Below, piece after piece: positions 9,946-23,860 of a DNA stretch of 64,000 nt (positions are counted from its first letter, which is position 1; every line of letters starts with the position of its first letter). This stretch comes from Saccoglossus kowalevskii (Eukaryota > Hemichordata > Enteropneusta > Harrimaniidae), in contig NW_003155760.1 in NCBI RefSeq assembly GCF_000003605.2, positions 42,061-106,060 on the forward strand, given 5' to 3'. The notes under the pieces are model-generated. The model ran no database searches. It saw only the letters and a program-made list of their open reading frames with translations, and was not told where the DNA came from. The translations under genes were made by a program, and so were the position numbers.

Positions 9946-12900
9946 TCCATAATAAACATATATTGTTAATGTGTGCATTAAGGTAAGCGTCTAGAAAATC
10001 AATCTGCTTCAACTAGGCGATACTGCTATTGAGTACATATGAGAGTTTTCAAATAACGATTATCAAAGAAACTGGAAAGTTAAAAAGCATTATTCCACAT
10101 GCTGTGACGACGTGAGAGTGCATGAATCGTTCATCTTTGAAAAAAAAAACGTCTTACACCATCAAAGAGCAAGGTTCAAATTGTGACATTCTGTAGACCC
10201 ATTCAAGTAAAGCACGCGAATAATCTAAGACATTCGAAAACACCATGTTATCTAACATGTAATGTTTAATGAGACCAAATTCGTGGCATAGAAATATCAT
10301 AGGTATAACACAAGACATAAATGAGACAGAACGTCTCGCTCCCTTGGCAAGCATTATGTGATGAATGTTCAGTCAATTGCCCCTCAGTCATCATCACGAT
10401 TATTTGAAATATTTGTGTACTTTTTTCGATGATTTTTATCAGCAACACACAAAGTCAACATTAATTTAATATTACTTGTTCATCATTATATTATGTGGAT
10501 TTATTCACTGTAATAAGACAAATGACAATTCAAATTGAAGCAATGCATTTATAATTTGTTAAATGTAAGTCAAATATTTAAAAATAACTGCAACTGTTTT
10601 TGTACTCTCAATATTTTGTAATATTTTTTTTTCAAATGTGATAGGTGACCAACCATAATTTTCATTATCTTGATAAAGCAAAACGCTGATCGTGATTAAA
10701 CATCTATAGATGCCAACAAATTCCATAATGCAAAAGCAACTACATTTTGATTAGTTCTTTGACATTAAAGCGCCATCCCAGAATCCACCACGTCTCTTGA
10801 GGCATTAAATAAATTCATAAAATGAATGAATAAATAAACAATGTTAGTACATTTATATGTATTACTTGACAATGGCATTAATACAGTATTCAGTGTATGC
10901 AAAGAACGCATAACCGATCAACCGATAATACAATCCTTAATAGATTTCATTACCAAGCAGATTTCCTCTGAGTTTTCTTTTATAATCTTGCTAACCATAA
11001 TTCTATAAGTCAGACAAAAAACACTTCTTTTAATAGCGACGCTGACCTGAGAGAGTAAAATGCGTTTTGGAAATTGTCTCTTGATTATTTCATTGACTGC
11101 TGAGATTTAGTGGGATTATAATGTTGTCCCATTTCAACTTGAGTGATAGAGGAAGTTACTGATACGAATTATGTGGCATAGTGCTCAATCAACCCGAGAT
11201 TCGCATTAGTTCTCAAAACGCACCCCTTGCTCAGATAACTATCAACCTTTCATAAACATTTCTTAATTAAATACAATATTAATGGAAAGTATTTTCTGAA
11301 AGCCTATCACAAAATCGCCTATAACAATTTAATACAACCCAGACGGAGAAACTAAATATTTAAAATCACTGTAAAGATTTGTCATTATCACAACAAAGAG
11401 GGGAAAATGATGTCCCAGGCAGTTCTCCCGAATTTAAGAAAGTTGTTGCATTCTACATTAAGAGTATGGGCTATATAAAACGAAAGTTTCATGCATCTCA
11501 TATCCGATTAAGTTAGTCGTAATACTCTAACATGTCACGTATGTTACTGTTTCAGTGCTGAGATAAAAAGCATTTAAAATACAAGGAACATTTAAATATG
11601 TCATTTGATATTTTCATGAATACATTAACTACTAATTTACGGAATCAATTTACTATTGCAAAATATTGTTTTTATTAATAGAAATGTCGCTGCCACGATT
11701 GAGTGAAATGTACGATACCATACACTTATTCTCTATAACTATGACTAAATAAATAAATCTCCATTCATAATTTTGTTTTCCAACATTGTAACGCATATGA
11801 TACATACATACTAGAAAAACAAAATCTAGAACTTTGACAAAATATCTATGAATCTTATATCAACGTAATATTACATGTAAGATCATCGAATGTGACCATT
11901 TTCAAGCGTCTAAGAATTTACTTTCTTTTACACTCAACTATCGATTGATTTCGCAAACTTTGATTATCATATGCATAATTCGACTCAGTATAGTAGATTG
12001 TATTCTGAGTCTTTTTTACTGACTCGTCTACCATTTAGTTACTTTTATTCTGGCCAAAGTAATTAATATTTTCTGTGCATAGATAGTGGGCAAATATTAA
12101 GTTAAGTTTTATTTAGTACAAACAAAACAAAGAAAACGAAAATAGGCGTGTTTAACCAGCCGAAGAAATAAACATGTTGTAACACGTTTGAAAAAAAATG
12201 TCAATGCGACAGTCTTCAATAGCAGGATTCCGAATCTTTTCCTTAACAAGAAACTAGTGGATTTGAGTGTTCCAGGGAGTCCAGAGAGTTAATATTACGC
12301 ACACCACTCTTTATATGTCAACATTCCACAATACATGTACATTATGTTCATAACAAAGGTCAAATATAAGCATTAGCCATTACGTAAGTACATGTTGAAC
12401 AGAATTTAATCTTTAATTTATTTATTAAAAATAATAATCTGGTAACTATGTCTGATGATAATTTGTGTGCATTTTTTTTATAAACTCAAAAGGTATTATT
12501 GAGTTATAACTTTTTAAATTGACGTTACATAATTTCTGAGATGTACGTTACATATTACTAAAGATAATATCAAACAACTGAATACCTGAATGAGCATGGC
12601 CATTAAACTCATGCCATACGTGATTACTGACGACTGGGCTGTCATATTAGGCGTCATATATGAAATAGCACAGCGCGACACGACTTGACACTCATCCGCA
12701 CTTATTAGTAAAAATCTGGTTTCACACAATGGCACAACATGTCTCGATCAATTCACAAAACATCTCACTCATTGTATGATATTTATGAATATCTTTAATA
12801 TGAAATAGTTGAAAGAACATGCCAACGGACATAGCTGTATGCTTGTTGTTCAACAAACGGTTCAGTTATATTTCCTTTGAGTTTTCTTTTTTTAACATAC

Positions 12901-14096
12901 TTGTATTTTCGGATTTTCGAATCGCCAATTACCTCCTTATTGTGCTTGGTTGTTTCGCAATTACATTTAGACAAGTTCGTAAATCTAGGTACTTTGTAAG
13001 AACCCGGGAATGAAATTTAACATACGGTGTTATCACTAGTATGATGGGAATAATGATAATTCATTTGCAGTGCTCACAATCTTTAAAAATATGCCTACAT
13101 GTCAACTGTCATGCGACAGCAATTACAATCGTGAAACATCATTACCAAAAACATGAACTAAAGTAAAAGAGATTCGAAACAGAGAACATCACAAAAGATC
13201 AGAGCAATCAAAAAGACCATATAAACTGAATCGCAACAATAAACATAATGGACCTCGATAGGTAATCACTGTTTTTGAGTATTTAATAACTTAATATATT
13301 CTATATGTTTTAGGGAAAAGTTCAATTAGAAAGAATGATTGACAGATATAGCATTATTAAGACTATTCATATATAAACTTGTATAAATATATAAATATAT
13401 AATAATGTAATGTAATTATTAGGATAAATAGAAATATTTATGATATGATTGTATGGATCGAATGTCAATTGTTTTGTTTGCGAGTTCACACTGGAAGCAT
13501 GTATATCCTATTCAATGTACATGAGAATAGTACCACGCATTCAGACTACAGTCAGTAAATAGGGCATTCCTTCAACTTAACAAATCAGGAATGGTGGAAC
13601 GAAAATGACGAGAAAATAATTTCATAGATTTCATGTTGTTTTATGATATGATGCAGTTACAGTATATCCAGTTGTATAGTGTTTCAATTGTGCAATCGTT
13701 TAATAGTAATGTACAATTGGCGCCAAACGCCTTGTGTACGTCAATATATTTATACAATAACCTCCCTCATGTGGCATTATCGTTAATGTTGGGAGGTACC
13801 GAGGGTAAAGCAGGAAACGCATTGAGTAACACACCAATACCACATCCTTTATGCCTAAATGCTATTCACTACTCCTTAAAGCGATATTTCTGCTTTTAGT
13901 CAATTATTAAATCATCAATCCAATAGACACATGTCTGCATTCAAATTAAATAAAACTATATGTAATTTCAAACGTTTACAACACTTAAATCAGACTTTAC
14001 AATTAAGTAGGAGTGCCATCTCAAATGTACAGGGTCATCCGTCGAGTTACATTATAGCCCTTGATGCAACCTTCATAGATTTTTAACAACGTAGTG
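9946..14096. other. no gene recognised
   Basis: About 4.1 kb of AT-rich sequence with short open frames only (for example 12514-12735 minus and 13633-13899 plus). No splice-supported exon, domain or repeat recognised. Confidence 0.5.
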
Positions 14097-14134
14097 ACCC
14101 CACTTTACTGTCGAGACCCCACTTTACTGTCGAG
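14097..14134. repeat. perfect 2 x 19-bp tandem duplication
   Basis: The unit ACCCCACTTTACTGTCGAG is present twice in exact head-to-tail order (14097-14115 and 14116-14134). It is a recent local duplication with no evident function. Confidence 0.9.
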
Positions 14135-14454
14135 GTGTGAACATAGGTTAAGAAATACTACATGAGACTTTCTTACTTAGATATATAATGGAGAGTAACC
14201 CAGTGATGCTATAATTCTGGGAAAAAAGAAATGTGGAAATAGGGCATGCAAATTACACCCAAACAAGCATCCATAATCACAGTGAATATATGCCTTAAAC
14301 TGAAATAAATAACAAATAACAAGGGAGACTTTACAATTAGTACTTATATAAACAAGTTTTAATATCTACTTTCTTTTTCTATTATGTTTAAACTCGGTAT
14401 CTTTTTTAAGTAGCACCTACCCAAGAGAGTGCTAAGACAAAAAATAAACCTATA

Positions 14455-14744
14455 TAAATATAGCTGCATTTGTTTATGTGTACTTCTTACGTCTACGTCG
14501 AGTAGTTGTTTCGCTTCGCTCAGGTGTTACCGGTATTATAAGATCGGCGAGGTAAACTGTCACCTCAAATAACTTGATTGAACGCACACATTATTTTTCA
14601 GCTTGAAATATTTAATAGTAGGCGCCAACAACCTTCAATTACAAAGTTGTTTGCTGCATATGGCTCGCCGTACCTAACAATTAATAACACTATTTTCATC
14701 AAAAAATGCCAGTCCTACATTTCTGAACCATTGACACATTATAG
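14455..14744 (+). CDS. candidate exon pair with a 50-base intron, unrecognised protein
   Basis: The second exon (14602-14744) has a strong acceptor (acattatttttcag|CTT), a strong donor (TATAG|GTAAGA) and 47 open codons plus 2 bases, reading LEIFNSRRQQPSITKLFAAY and on to ...ISEPLTHY. The preceding segment (about 14455-14551) is open in phase with it and ends GGCGAG|GTAAAC, giving a 50-base intron (14552-14601) whose removal keeps the frame; read-through would hit a stop in the intron. The upstream part has no ATG, so the gene would start further left. The opposite strand of 14491-14563 also reads openly with splice-like ends, so the strand of the first part is uncertain. No family recognised. 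Confidence 0.35.
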
Positions 14745-15302
14745 GTAAGAACAATTGTCTCGTATGATGTTTCTCTATTTTTCAAACGGAATATTGCCAT
14801 ATTATCAGAAAGAAACAATACACACAATAAGTGGGTAAATATTGCCAACATTGTCAACGGTGCGAATTTAACGCCTAAATAGTTTTAATTGTCCACACGT
14901 TTCATTTTCACCTCTACGAATGTTTAATTTATATGCTAATGTTCTAACATATTGCAAAATGTCATAGTCTAAATATGTTGGGAGACGTGAGGGGGGGGGG
15001 CATGGGGTGGCAAGCAAAGAGTTTACATATCAATCTATCTCAAGCTATGAAAGAGCAATTGACAATGTCAGTAAGAGGATTATCTTAATATACCATCAAT
15101 CAACAGAAAATAATATTGACCATTATAACAAGCTTTCTATTTTCATTGTAGATTGGTTGTACGTTAAATTTACCGCTGAGAAATCACAAATGTGTTGAAG
15201 CGTGATGTCATTATTTATGTATTTATTACAGACGGCTTTGCTGTAAAACATGCGTGTCAGCTTAATAGACGTTGCAGTGGTAGTAGAACTCACGGCGCCG
15301 AT
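14745..15302. other. no firm gene; poly-G run and short open frames
   Basis: Contains a ten-G run (14991-15000) and a 63-codon plus-strand frame (15007-15198). That frame has protein-like composition but no splice or homology support. Confidence 0.4.
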
Positions 15303-15493
15303 TCAGCGTTTTGACCACAACTTGAACTCGACCATACTAATTTGATTAGTAGGATGGATAGTTACACTGTTACCTGGTGCTGGTGTTGTTTTTCCGTGAT
15401 AGTTGTGTTCCGGGCATAGAATGTCACTGTCTACTATTTTTTTTTCAATGTGCAATTTATCATTGCAAACCACGTTTCCCCACAAATCATGGT
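15303..15493 (-). CDS. candidate terminal exon encoding part of a CUB-like domain
   Basis: After an acceptor (attgtttcaaatgcag|AC) the frame is open for about 62 codons to TGA (15303-15305). The last half reads HGKTTPAPGNSVTIHPTNQI and then SMVEFKLWSKR. This follows the second half of a CUB domain, usually -CG----P-------GNS--I-F-TD-S----GFKL-W-. Upstream, VCNDKLHIEKKIVDSDILCP resembles the C-D-L-I---DS--L-- strand. CUB domains are extracellular beta-sandwich modules of about 110 residues; only about half is present. The usual Cys before the Gly appears as His and the spacing before GNS is short, so this may be decayed. A donor-like CCAG|GTAACA lies mid-exon. The domain call is by eye. Confidence 0.35.
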
Positions 15494-17876
15494 CTGCATT
15501 TGAAACAATATATCAGAACTACATATTATCATCAACATCTTACCGTATGTCAGGCATAATCCGACAGTGAAGGGATAATGGCTCTAAGCGACCAATGCTA
15601 TGCCAAGGAGTATGTGGCACTATTATATAATCCCAAAAATCAAATCAAAATGCAGTACAAATGTATTATTAAATTGTAATAACCAAAACATAAATGAAAA
15701 AATAAAATAACCATTTAATTTTAAAATAAATTGTTAATGAAAATGGTGAGCAAAATGAATGTGTAATTAGGTTCACAGTGGCATGCTTAAAATGTCTCCT
15801 AGGTTGCCACATCTAAATTTTGATAACTTCGGTTTTTTTTGCACATTCACTAAAGACATCTGTACATGAACTACTGGATTGGGAAAATATGACACATTTC
15901 TAACCATTTCTAACCATTTTCGCACACTATTTCATTAAAGTTATTTCGGAAATTGGGCAAGATTTCTGCTTTGTTTGAACTGTGAAATGATCGCCACAGT
16001 TCAAGTGAACCGCAGCAATTAGCATCGCTCATGGGATCAGTGACGTCATTGGGGAGTATTAGTTCATGCGTATCCAGTGCACTTAACTATATATCGAATG
16101 TGTAAGACACAATACGTGTGAGTTAAAGTGACTGCTGAATTATACAGTATGACACATTGTGACATTGTATTGCTCACATATGGTATCTTCACTACCGCAA
16201 AATGATTCCATTGGATGACTTAATTAAAATAGTGTGAAATGTGTCAAATATGTGACATTGATTGTTCCCTCAAGTTCGTCGCAGTGGACAATAAACCATA
16301 TTTTCACACAGAATAATGAACATAAATTAATAGTTAAATATTGGAAGCTTGTGTTGTCGAGAATAAAGGTGTGGCATTGATTTCTATAACTTTCTCACGC
16401 ATGTAATACTGCCTGAAAATACGACAAGTGAGACATTCTGGTAGCGAATACCTATATATAGCATAATCGCTAAACGTGGTGAGAGTCTAACCTAAGTATT
16501 ACCACTGCACATGCTACTGCACAAATATATATTGCATTATGGGTGATAACTTCGCATTACGTAAAATATCTTCAAACTGAAATTGCGATTGTGTGATTTG
16601 AAGAAATAATCTCAGCATTAAAACTAAAAACTTATCCAGTGACATTGTTTTTGTCATTTTTTGTATCACGATATCGACTATATAGGAAATGGTACCCAAG
16701 TGATCACAATAAAAATGAAAATGACCTTTTCGCAGTATGAAGTGGGTTACGAATTCGCGTTTATTATGAATCGAGATAACGATATTTGTTATAAAATTAC
16801 TAAGACGTTTCTACCAGAAATACAATTGCTTTAAAAAAGTATATGAACCTATATATTTTCAGTATCGCTATACCAAATATATAGATGTAATGCATGACAG
16901 TCTTTCATATGCTAATGCCCAAGAAAGACGTCATAAAATGCATACATTTCCCGGGTTACTGACCCTGATGTAATAGTCCTGTGTGGCTCGCGTTATAACC
17001 AAATACTCCAAACTTGTCGAGACTTCTATTTAGTAATCTACTTATCTTGGCGTTGGGCAATACACCAGGTTCTCCTTAGATAATCCAATAACCCCATGAA
17101 AATTGACTTATTACTGACTGTGTCTTCTGCATCATCGAAGGGATATCGATTAACAACACGTCTCTCAAACTACACCATGGTTCTGTCTCTCAATCCCAAC
17201 TGCTTGTCAATTGACATGCTCTTTACCAAGCGAGTGGGACTACTGCATAACGACTTTTCATCAAATGATTGATGACTGATGGTACATGACCCAGCGCATT
17301 ACTTGCTAAAAAGCACCATGATGGGATCTTACTATTTTTACATTGACAAATGTCTACGTCATAGTCTGGTCAGGAACATTCTGGTATTTTCTCAAATATT
17401 TCGTAATATGCAGTAAAAGTACATGCCATACATTTCTACAACATATTAACCTCTTGCACTATATATGGAACTAAAAAATAAAATATTTGAATAAAATAAA
17501 GATAAAATTCAATTTTTTGACAGTATCCTAATGACATTAACCTATCATAATGAAACCATGAACAGCATGACATATTCGATTCGGCTCGAACCTCTCTAGA
17601 GCTTTTAGTCAGTTATTACGTTATCTAATTCAAACACGCATACATTTCAAAATATCTGTCCCACTTTAGAACATAACTACTCAGTAGCCCAGACGTGATT
17701 ATTCTCAGGTAGGAACGTCTCTCTTATTTATTCGACATATGCCAAGTTAACTTAATAATATAATCATCGATACAATCCTTATTCGAGCTATTCAGCTAAC
17801 AACTACTGCCCTTCGGTTGCATCAAAATTACTGAGCATATAAGGGACAATTTCACAGTATCCAATTACATTCTCAG

Positions 17877-17877
<1 letters not shown>
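15494..17877. other. no gene recognised
   Basis: AT-rich. It contains a short tandem duplication (catttctaac twice, about 15895-15915). Only short unsupported frames. Confidence 0.5.

Positions 17878-17957
<80 letters not shown>
17878..17957. repeat. (CAA)n microsatellite
   Basis: About 26 uninterrupted copies of CAA (80 bases). It is a perfect array, so recently expanded. It has no open flanking frame and so no reason to be read as polyglutamine. Confidence 0.97.
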
Positions 17958-20900
17958 CTGTTTATACGGTGACAGTTTTATAAAAATACGCCAGGATGGT
18001 GTTCCCATTCTATGCTACATTTAGTATGATATAACAGACTCGGGTCTTCATCCCATATACTAACTTACTGACATCATTTCTTTTCTATCTAAAAAGTTGT
18101 ACTTGGTACCGTTATATTATCAGAAAAATGTTATCAGACCAGTCATTTAGTACATGGCAAGTTAAGTGTTACGCCCAGGTGCACCGGAGTCCTTGAAGCG
18201 TGTCTGATTGTCGAATGTCTCTTTCTGCTTCATCTTGTTCAGCAAGACATTTGTGGTTGCCGGTCTTGTAAACAGTAGACCCTGATATCACTTTGCTTTC
18301 TTCGAACTATTTTAACTGCATGCATCATTTGGCAGTATCTCGTCCTCCAATTCTTACACTGTTAATGTGAGTTCACTATGTAGGACGAACGGATACCGGT
18401 TAGAAATAAACAGTAATTTTTATCGTGGTGGGTCCAATATAATGTTATAAATTATACATTTATTCAATAATTCGATATTGGTTTTATTCGATTCTATCTC
18501 TATTCTTCTTTGATTACCATGTGACGTCTCCGCATTAGTGGCACATAACAAACTAGACATTCTACATATTAAGGCAGTCTTAAATACATCACGTAGGTAA
18601 ATCAGATAGCGGTAAATACGTTAGCCGCAACTTTCGAGAAACCTATTTATGATTATATTTTCTGCTCTAGTCAACAATCGTGACGTCAAATACTCGTTTT
18701 TTTTTTCGCGACGTCAGAACGGACGGGGAATTGCCGCGGGAATCAGCGGTGAAAATTCCAATTTTAAAATAGGTTAGAACAGGGTTGAACATAAATTCTA
18801 TTCTCGTCATATCTACAAAAATATCGGTTCATTAATGTATTGAAAATGTATGCGGATCATTACTGCGAAGCAGTTATAGTTTTAGGCAACGGTAGGCTAA
18901 TTAAACAACTGTCTCACGTTGGCTACCCAACTTTCCCGCACACCTTCCTTTAGTCAATGAAAAAAAAACATCTTGTTTTAAAATACGGGAAATAGTATGA
19001 TGCTTATGAATTGTATGAATATTCTATTATGCTATGAAATTGAGTCATATACAATCATAAACACGCGGATAACGCCGAACTTGTACATGCAATGATGAAG
19101 TTGGTCCATCCTGGAAACACGGTAATCACAACACATTGAGTCAATGTCCCTTCATCGAGGGTAATTTTAGATATTATGGTGATCAATATTTTTCAAATTC
19201 TGTTCTATGTAATAAAGTATATGCAAGGCAAATTCGGAATATATGAAACATGTGCGAATAATATTTGGTGCTTTCAATGAATGCGTTCCCGTACGATCTG
19301 CAGGCGACATTAGTTACACTCATGGCGCACCGCCAGTAAGTGAAGACGCACTTCACAGGGGAAAATCAGCGAACATCCATCTCTGAATATACAACAAAGG
19401 AAAGCTGTATATTTTGAAATGTCACGTTCAATATCGTCTCTATGTGAACACGAACTCCTTTGATGTGTCCTTATTCCGCCACAATAAGACTCCACCTGTG
19501 TATGGCATGTTTTGTTTGTATGTGCCGCAATTTGAACTATTCCATCCGCCAGAAGTGTTCAACTAAATACATTTATGCTGTACGATCGATTAACAGTAGA
19601 GTTCCGACAATGAAGTTACGTCTGTAGCTAGTGCGTGTCTGTTATTCAACACAGGTTGATCAAAGTTTACACAATAATATATTTTATTATAACAAGTGTT
19701 AGCTGTACTGTTATCAATTAAAAAAAATATATTTCTATATGACTTTCTATGCGTGACGATTAACGAGAACTGTTAAACATTGTAGCTCCGTCAAACGCGA
19801 TTCTCCATTCAGGGTGAATATGCCCGAGGATGTGTTTCATGTAAACGAGGATTTTTATGACATTTCTCACGAATTCACGCATCATATGGCTTTGGTATGC
19901 CGATTGAAATATATAGTAGATCCCAAGATCAGAATACTACACATGCATTCCTTATTAAACTAATCAATGCCTGAGAACGGTGAAACAGATAAAAGAAAAA
20001 ACGATGGAACTGAAAAATTATTACGTATTATACATATATATATATATGAGCAGATTATTCACTTCTGCTTCTAATATACTTATTTATTTTATTCCATATT
20101 GTACTGTATTCACTAAAATCACCCCGAGTTCAATTTCAGTTCCATACGGTCATTAGTGCGCATGCCGTTATTTATAACTTCATTTCTTCCTTCAATATTC
20201 ATCCTTGTAATGAACCTGAACCCGAACGCAAACTGAAACCTGTATAGAGTGTTTTATATCCGTCAAATCGCAGCTTATATCGGACGACTGCGCTTATTAG
20301 GATTTATGAAAAAACTTGAACCGCCCCTCTTTTTATTAATGGATTCTGGCTAATAACCTTGAACTCAGTGAAATGTCTATGTTAACTGGTGCATGTTGAG
20401 CGATTGCAATTTAATCTGCGCTACATATGAGATTTTGCAAATCTTCACAATTATATTACCCCGTCATTGTTGTGGGTTTTTGTTCCCAGAACATGTCGGC
20501 GAACTATTCGATTGATATAGACTGAGTGGCAGCCAACATGTTAAATTCGCCGCAAAACTTTCTCAAAGAATCTGAAATGAAGAGGAAATAATCCTGAAAA
20601 TGGGAATAAGTATTGGCTATGTTTTCGGTACAAGTCGAATCGTAATTAAATTATGAGTATACGTGACGCGTTTAGAATATATAGACACAAGGCTGTAATG
20701 TAATAATTGAGAAACACAAATTACATTGCACCATTTCAACGTATTCGCTGTTATAATCGTTGGTCATTGTGATCAATTTTCAGCGATGTCATGTTTGAAT
20801 TGCAAAGTTAACCTCGTGCTAACCAAATTCCACGATAGTACAAACAGGTCTGATCATATTTGATTTATTTTCCTGCATAATATTGCGATGATGTTAACTA

Positions 20901-22281
20901 TGAATTAAAACAATGCAATTAATTTATATTCAAAGTTTCCTTGCAATCGGACATTCTATTTTTTTTTCAAATGACCCTTACTGAAAGTCAACGATACGTG
21001 TTAATTTGGCCGCTGACCGTTAAAATTACATAAGATACACATATGACTACAAAACGGAAAACCAAATGAGCCGGATTATAGAAATAAACTGAACACAAAT
21101 ACAAATACACAAATTAGATGGTTGGAAATAAACATTATTTGTTTAATGTTTTTGTTGGGTATGATATTTGTATAATCTATTACCCGACGTGTTACCTGAC
21201 TTTTATTAGTATTTCGAAATATTTTTAATATATAATCAGAACTTTGATTACAATCTAGAAAAAATCTGCTGCTGTTCGTGTTGAGGAAATTGTATGAGTT
21301 GAACCATAGAAAAATACATCATCAGTTAGAGATAACGAAGATATAAACTCCCGATTATTTTCGAAGTGCGTATCGATTCATAAATAATAACGATGGCCCT
21401 CAGTTACATGGCTTAATTAGGTTGCTTAGTTATTACTGCGCAATTCAAGAGTTGTTAATAGTATTGAATTACTATCAAATCTAATCAACGTTTTCATATT
21501 ACGATTAAATACCGAAGGAATGTTTGATGCAACCAGAGGCATTTTTTAGTTGTATGTTTTTGGTCAGTAACGTTCTCGATAACGGCTCTCAAAAATTACG
21601 TTATAGCGATCATATTTTCACGAGAACAATCTTCCAAGTAGAGGACAAATTTGTGGATGCAATATTGATATTTTTTAACATTTCCGTTCGTTTTGTTGTT
21701 TAAAAACAAAACAAAATGCCTAGGCTGTCAGTCATACGTAGTATGGATGAATGCATGTGAAGATGTACATAGTAAATAGTACCATGCTAATTACCAAATA
21801 TTCTGCCCACGCTCAGTGCGATCGAGTGGTGTATACAAAGTTTCAACACAGAAGAAAACATTTCCTTCGGATCATTAGATTTCACGAGGTATATTCAATT
21901 GGATAGCTTATTTGAATATTACAGGTGCATTAGTTTCAAAGATCACCGTAAGCCGACGGAATCCATTTCCGGTTCACATGGAAACTGTTTCGACCCATTT
22001 CTCACTAAAGGAAATTCCACTGACATTTCCTTTTGTTCTGTTCTATATGTGTGCGCGCGCTTTTCCCACTTATTTTCAAGATGTTTTCTTTTTTCAGGTT
22101 GATTGGATTTAATTTAGCGTGACTCCCGAGACCCACAGTGTATTATGATACATTTGCGAACAACGTATCGCGGGAATGTTAAATGTGATAATTGAAAAAA
22201 AAAAAATTGCTGAGCCTCGTTCCCCCTTCGGGTACAGAACGTGAACTACATTGATATCATAATGAAAGTATAGAGGACGCC
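17958..22281. other. no firm gene
   Basis: Mostly AT-rich. A 45-codon minus-strand frame (18169-18306) has polar, protein-like composition and a donor-like end. Two GACGTCA-type CRE half or full sites lie near 18682-18718. A strong plus-strand acceptor (ttttcttttttcag) at about 22098 is followed by stops in the three frames examined. None of these amounts to a supportable gene. Confidence 0.4.
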
Positions 22282-22455
22282 ATGTCAAAAGCTGAATCGA
22301 CGTTGACACGAATGTACGATGATTTTGCGACTTTGAATCGATATAACATAACGATCAATAGCGAATTTATTGACATTGAATTACTCTTGATGCGAAACGA
22401 CGTCGTCGTTATTGTTTTCTGTAAATCAAATATCAGAAACAAATTATCGAGTTAA
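22282..22455 (+). CDS. small ORF of 57 codons, unrecognised
   Basis: ATG (context gccATGT) opens a 57-residue frame, MSKAESTLTRMYDDFATLNR followed by a hydrophobic run (IELLLMRNDVVVIVFC) and a basic tail, ending TAA at 22453-22455. The mix of charged and hydrophobic residues and CpG-containing codons is unlike the surrounding noncoding DNA. A donor-like TTTCT|GTAAAT inside would end an exon at codon 47. The frame is open a few codons upstream of the ATG. It could be a small gene, an exon or a coincidence; I recognise no family. Confidence 0.3.
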   Translation: MSKAESTLTRMYDDFATLNRYNITINSEFIDIELLLMRNDVVVIVFCKSNIRNKLSS

Positions 22456-23810
22456 GAAACCATTGACTGTATAATACTGCATCGCTGAGTTCTCAAATTA
22501 TCATCTCATATAGGTTCCCGGCATTAAATATTCTTCGAATCGTACGTAAAGTTATGGTAATATTTCTAATTCGTGTTAACACACGACATTTCGCATTGTC
22601 TCATCGTACCTGCCAGGCTTTTCATGCGACGTGATTGCGTGTACAATGCTAACATTAAGATAACGAAATTTGTGACAAAATCACACAATGACAACATACC
22701 ACGCATTTTGCTCGTTCTAAAAATAGCTTAATCCAATTTCTTGCGTTTCTGTCTAACAATAACAAAACTACCGTCTCCAGTGGATTGATAATAATGTGCA
22801 TATTATGAATTATGGATTTGAATTGCATGACCTACATATTGATTTGTTTGGACACATCTTGTTTGTACTAAAGCCTTTGTAATGTGTATACTTTTTAATA
22901 GTTTCCTGGCTCGGTAATATCACATGCATTATTCACATAGAACTCATCTCAGTCAATATGTAAAATAGGTGATACGGAGATACGGCCATACTCGTGTTCC
23001 ATTTTATTCGAATATTGCGATCGTCCGTACCCACTTACAAACACACATCAGTGAGTTTTAACCACTGAGTAGTAAGTTGTGATGCAAATATGCTCGATAT
23101 CCCCTCAAATAAAAGTTGGGTATCCAACTTTCAAATTTACCCGCTAATTTAAATTAACACCTCCTTTCGCGTGCCTGAACGTCTTCATGTAAAATATAAA
23201 CCCACGTTTTTTTCCTAATGACATGCGATTGCAGATCGCGTAACGTTCTTGTCCATGATGTTTACTTCTAATTGCGCGTCTTTCGTCGAAAGTCACATAG
23301 CTAAACTTGCATTTTGATTCAAGAATCCCCCGCCGTGTGATCGTGTTATTATGCTTGTTTACAAGATTCGTAGCATATGCCCCAATATTAGTTTCTTGAA
23401 TTCTACACTCCATCTACAAATATATAGTACGGATATTAAAGTGGTAGACTTCATGGGTTCAAAACAAATTGTCCACATACTGTTTTTATTGTTTCGGTCA
23501 TAAATACAAGGTTATATAACCTAACATTATTCTCGAGTGACTTAATTATCCGCGAAAATAAATAGTGCTTCCGATATTATTTTGTTAGTAACAACCGTCG
23601 CACACGACAATTACCGATTTCCTGTTAACAAGTATAACATCACAATCATGCAACGTGGCCGAATTTTGTGTAAAAAACGTTATATATTTGGCATGACACC
23701 CATATCGATTACGCCGCGTCTTAACGTCCGATGATAACTTCATACGAGGTAAATACGTAATAGACTCGCCATTCACATAATATTATGTATAAATTGTCGT
23801 ACAATATGGC

Positions 23811-23811
<1 letters not shown>
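22456..23811. other. no firm gene; two protein-like minus-strand frames
   Basis: Minus-strand frames at 23585-23776 (63 codons) and 23144-23413 (89 codons, ATG directly after an acceptor-like atatatttgtag) have basic, protein-like composition and lie in order on one strand in a CpG-richer patch. They could be two exons of one gene, or chance. No domain recognised. Confidence 0.3.

Positions 23812-23860
<49 letters not shown>
23812..23860. repeat. (TAA)n microsatellite
   Basis: About 16 perfect copies of TAA/AAT. Confidence 0.95.

Noticed and set aside
9760-9986. Overlapping frames rich in His-Tyr-Thr-Thr-Leu
   Set aside because: They are translations of the ACTAC pentanucleotide microsatellite; all frames of a 5-base repeat lacking stops stay open.
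18169-18306. 45-codon polar frame on the minus strand with a donor-like end
   Set aside because: Acceptor is poor and there is no homology; mentioned only in the description of its stretch.
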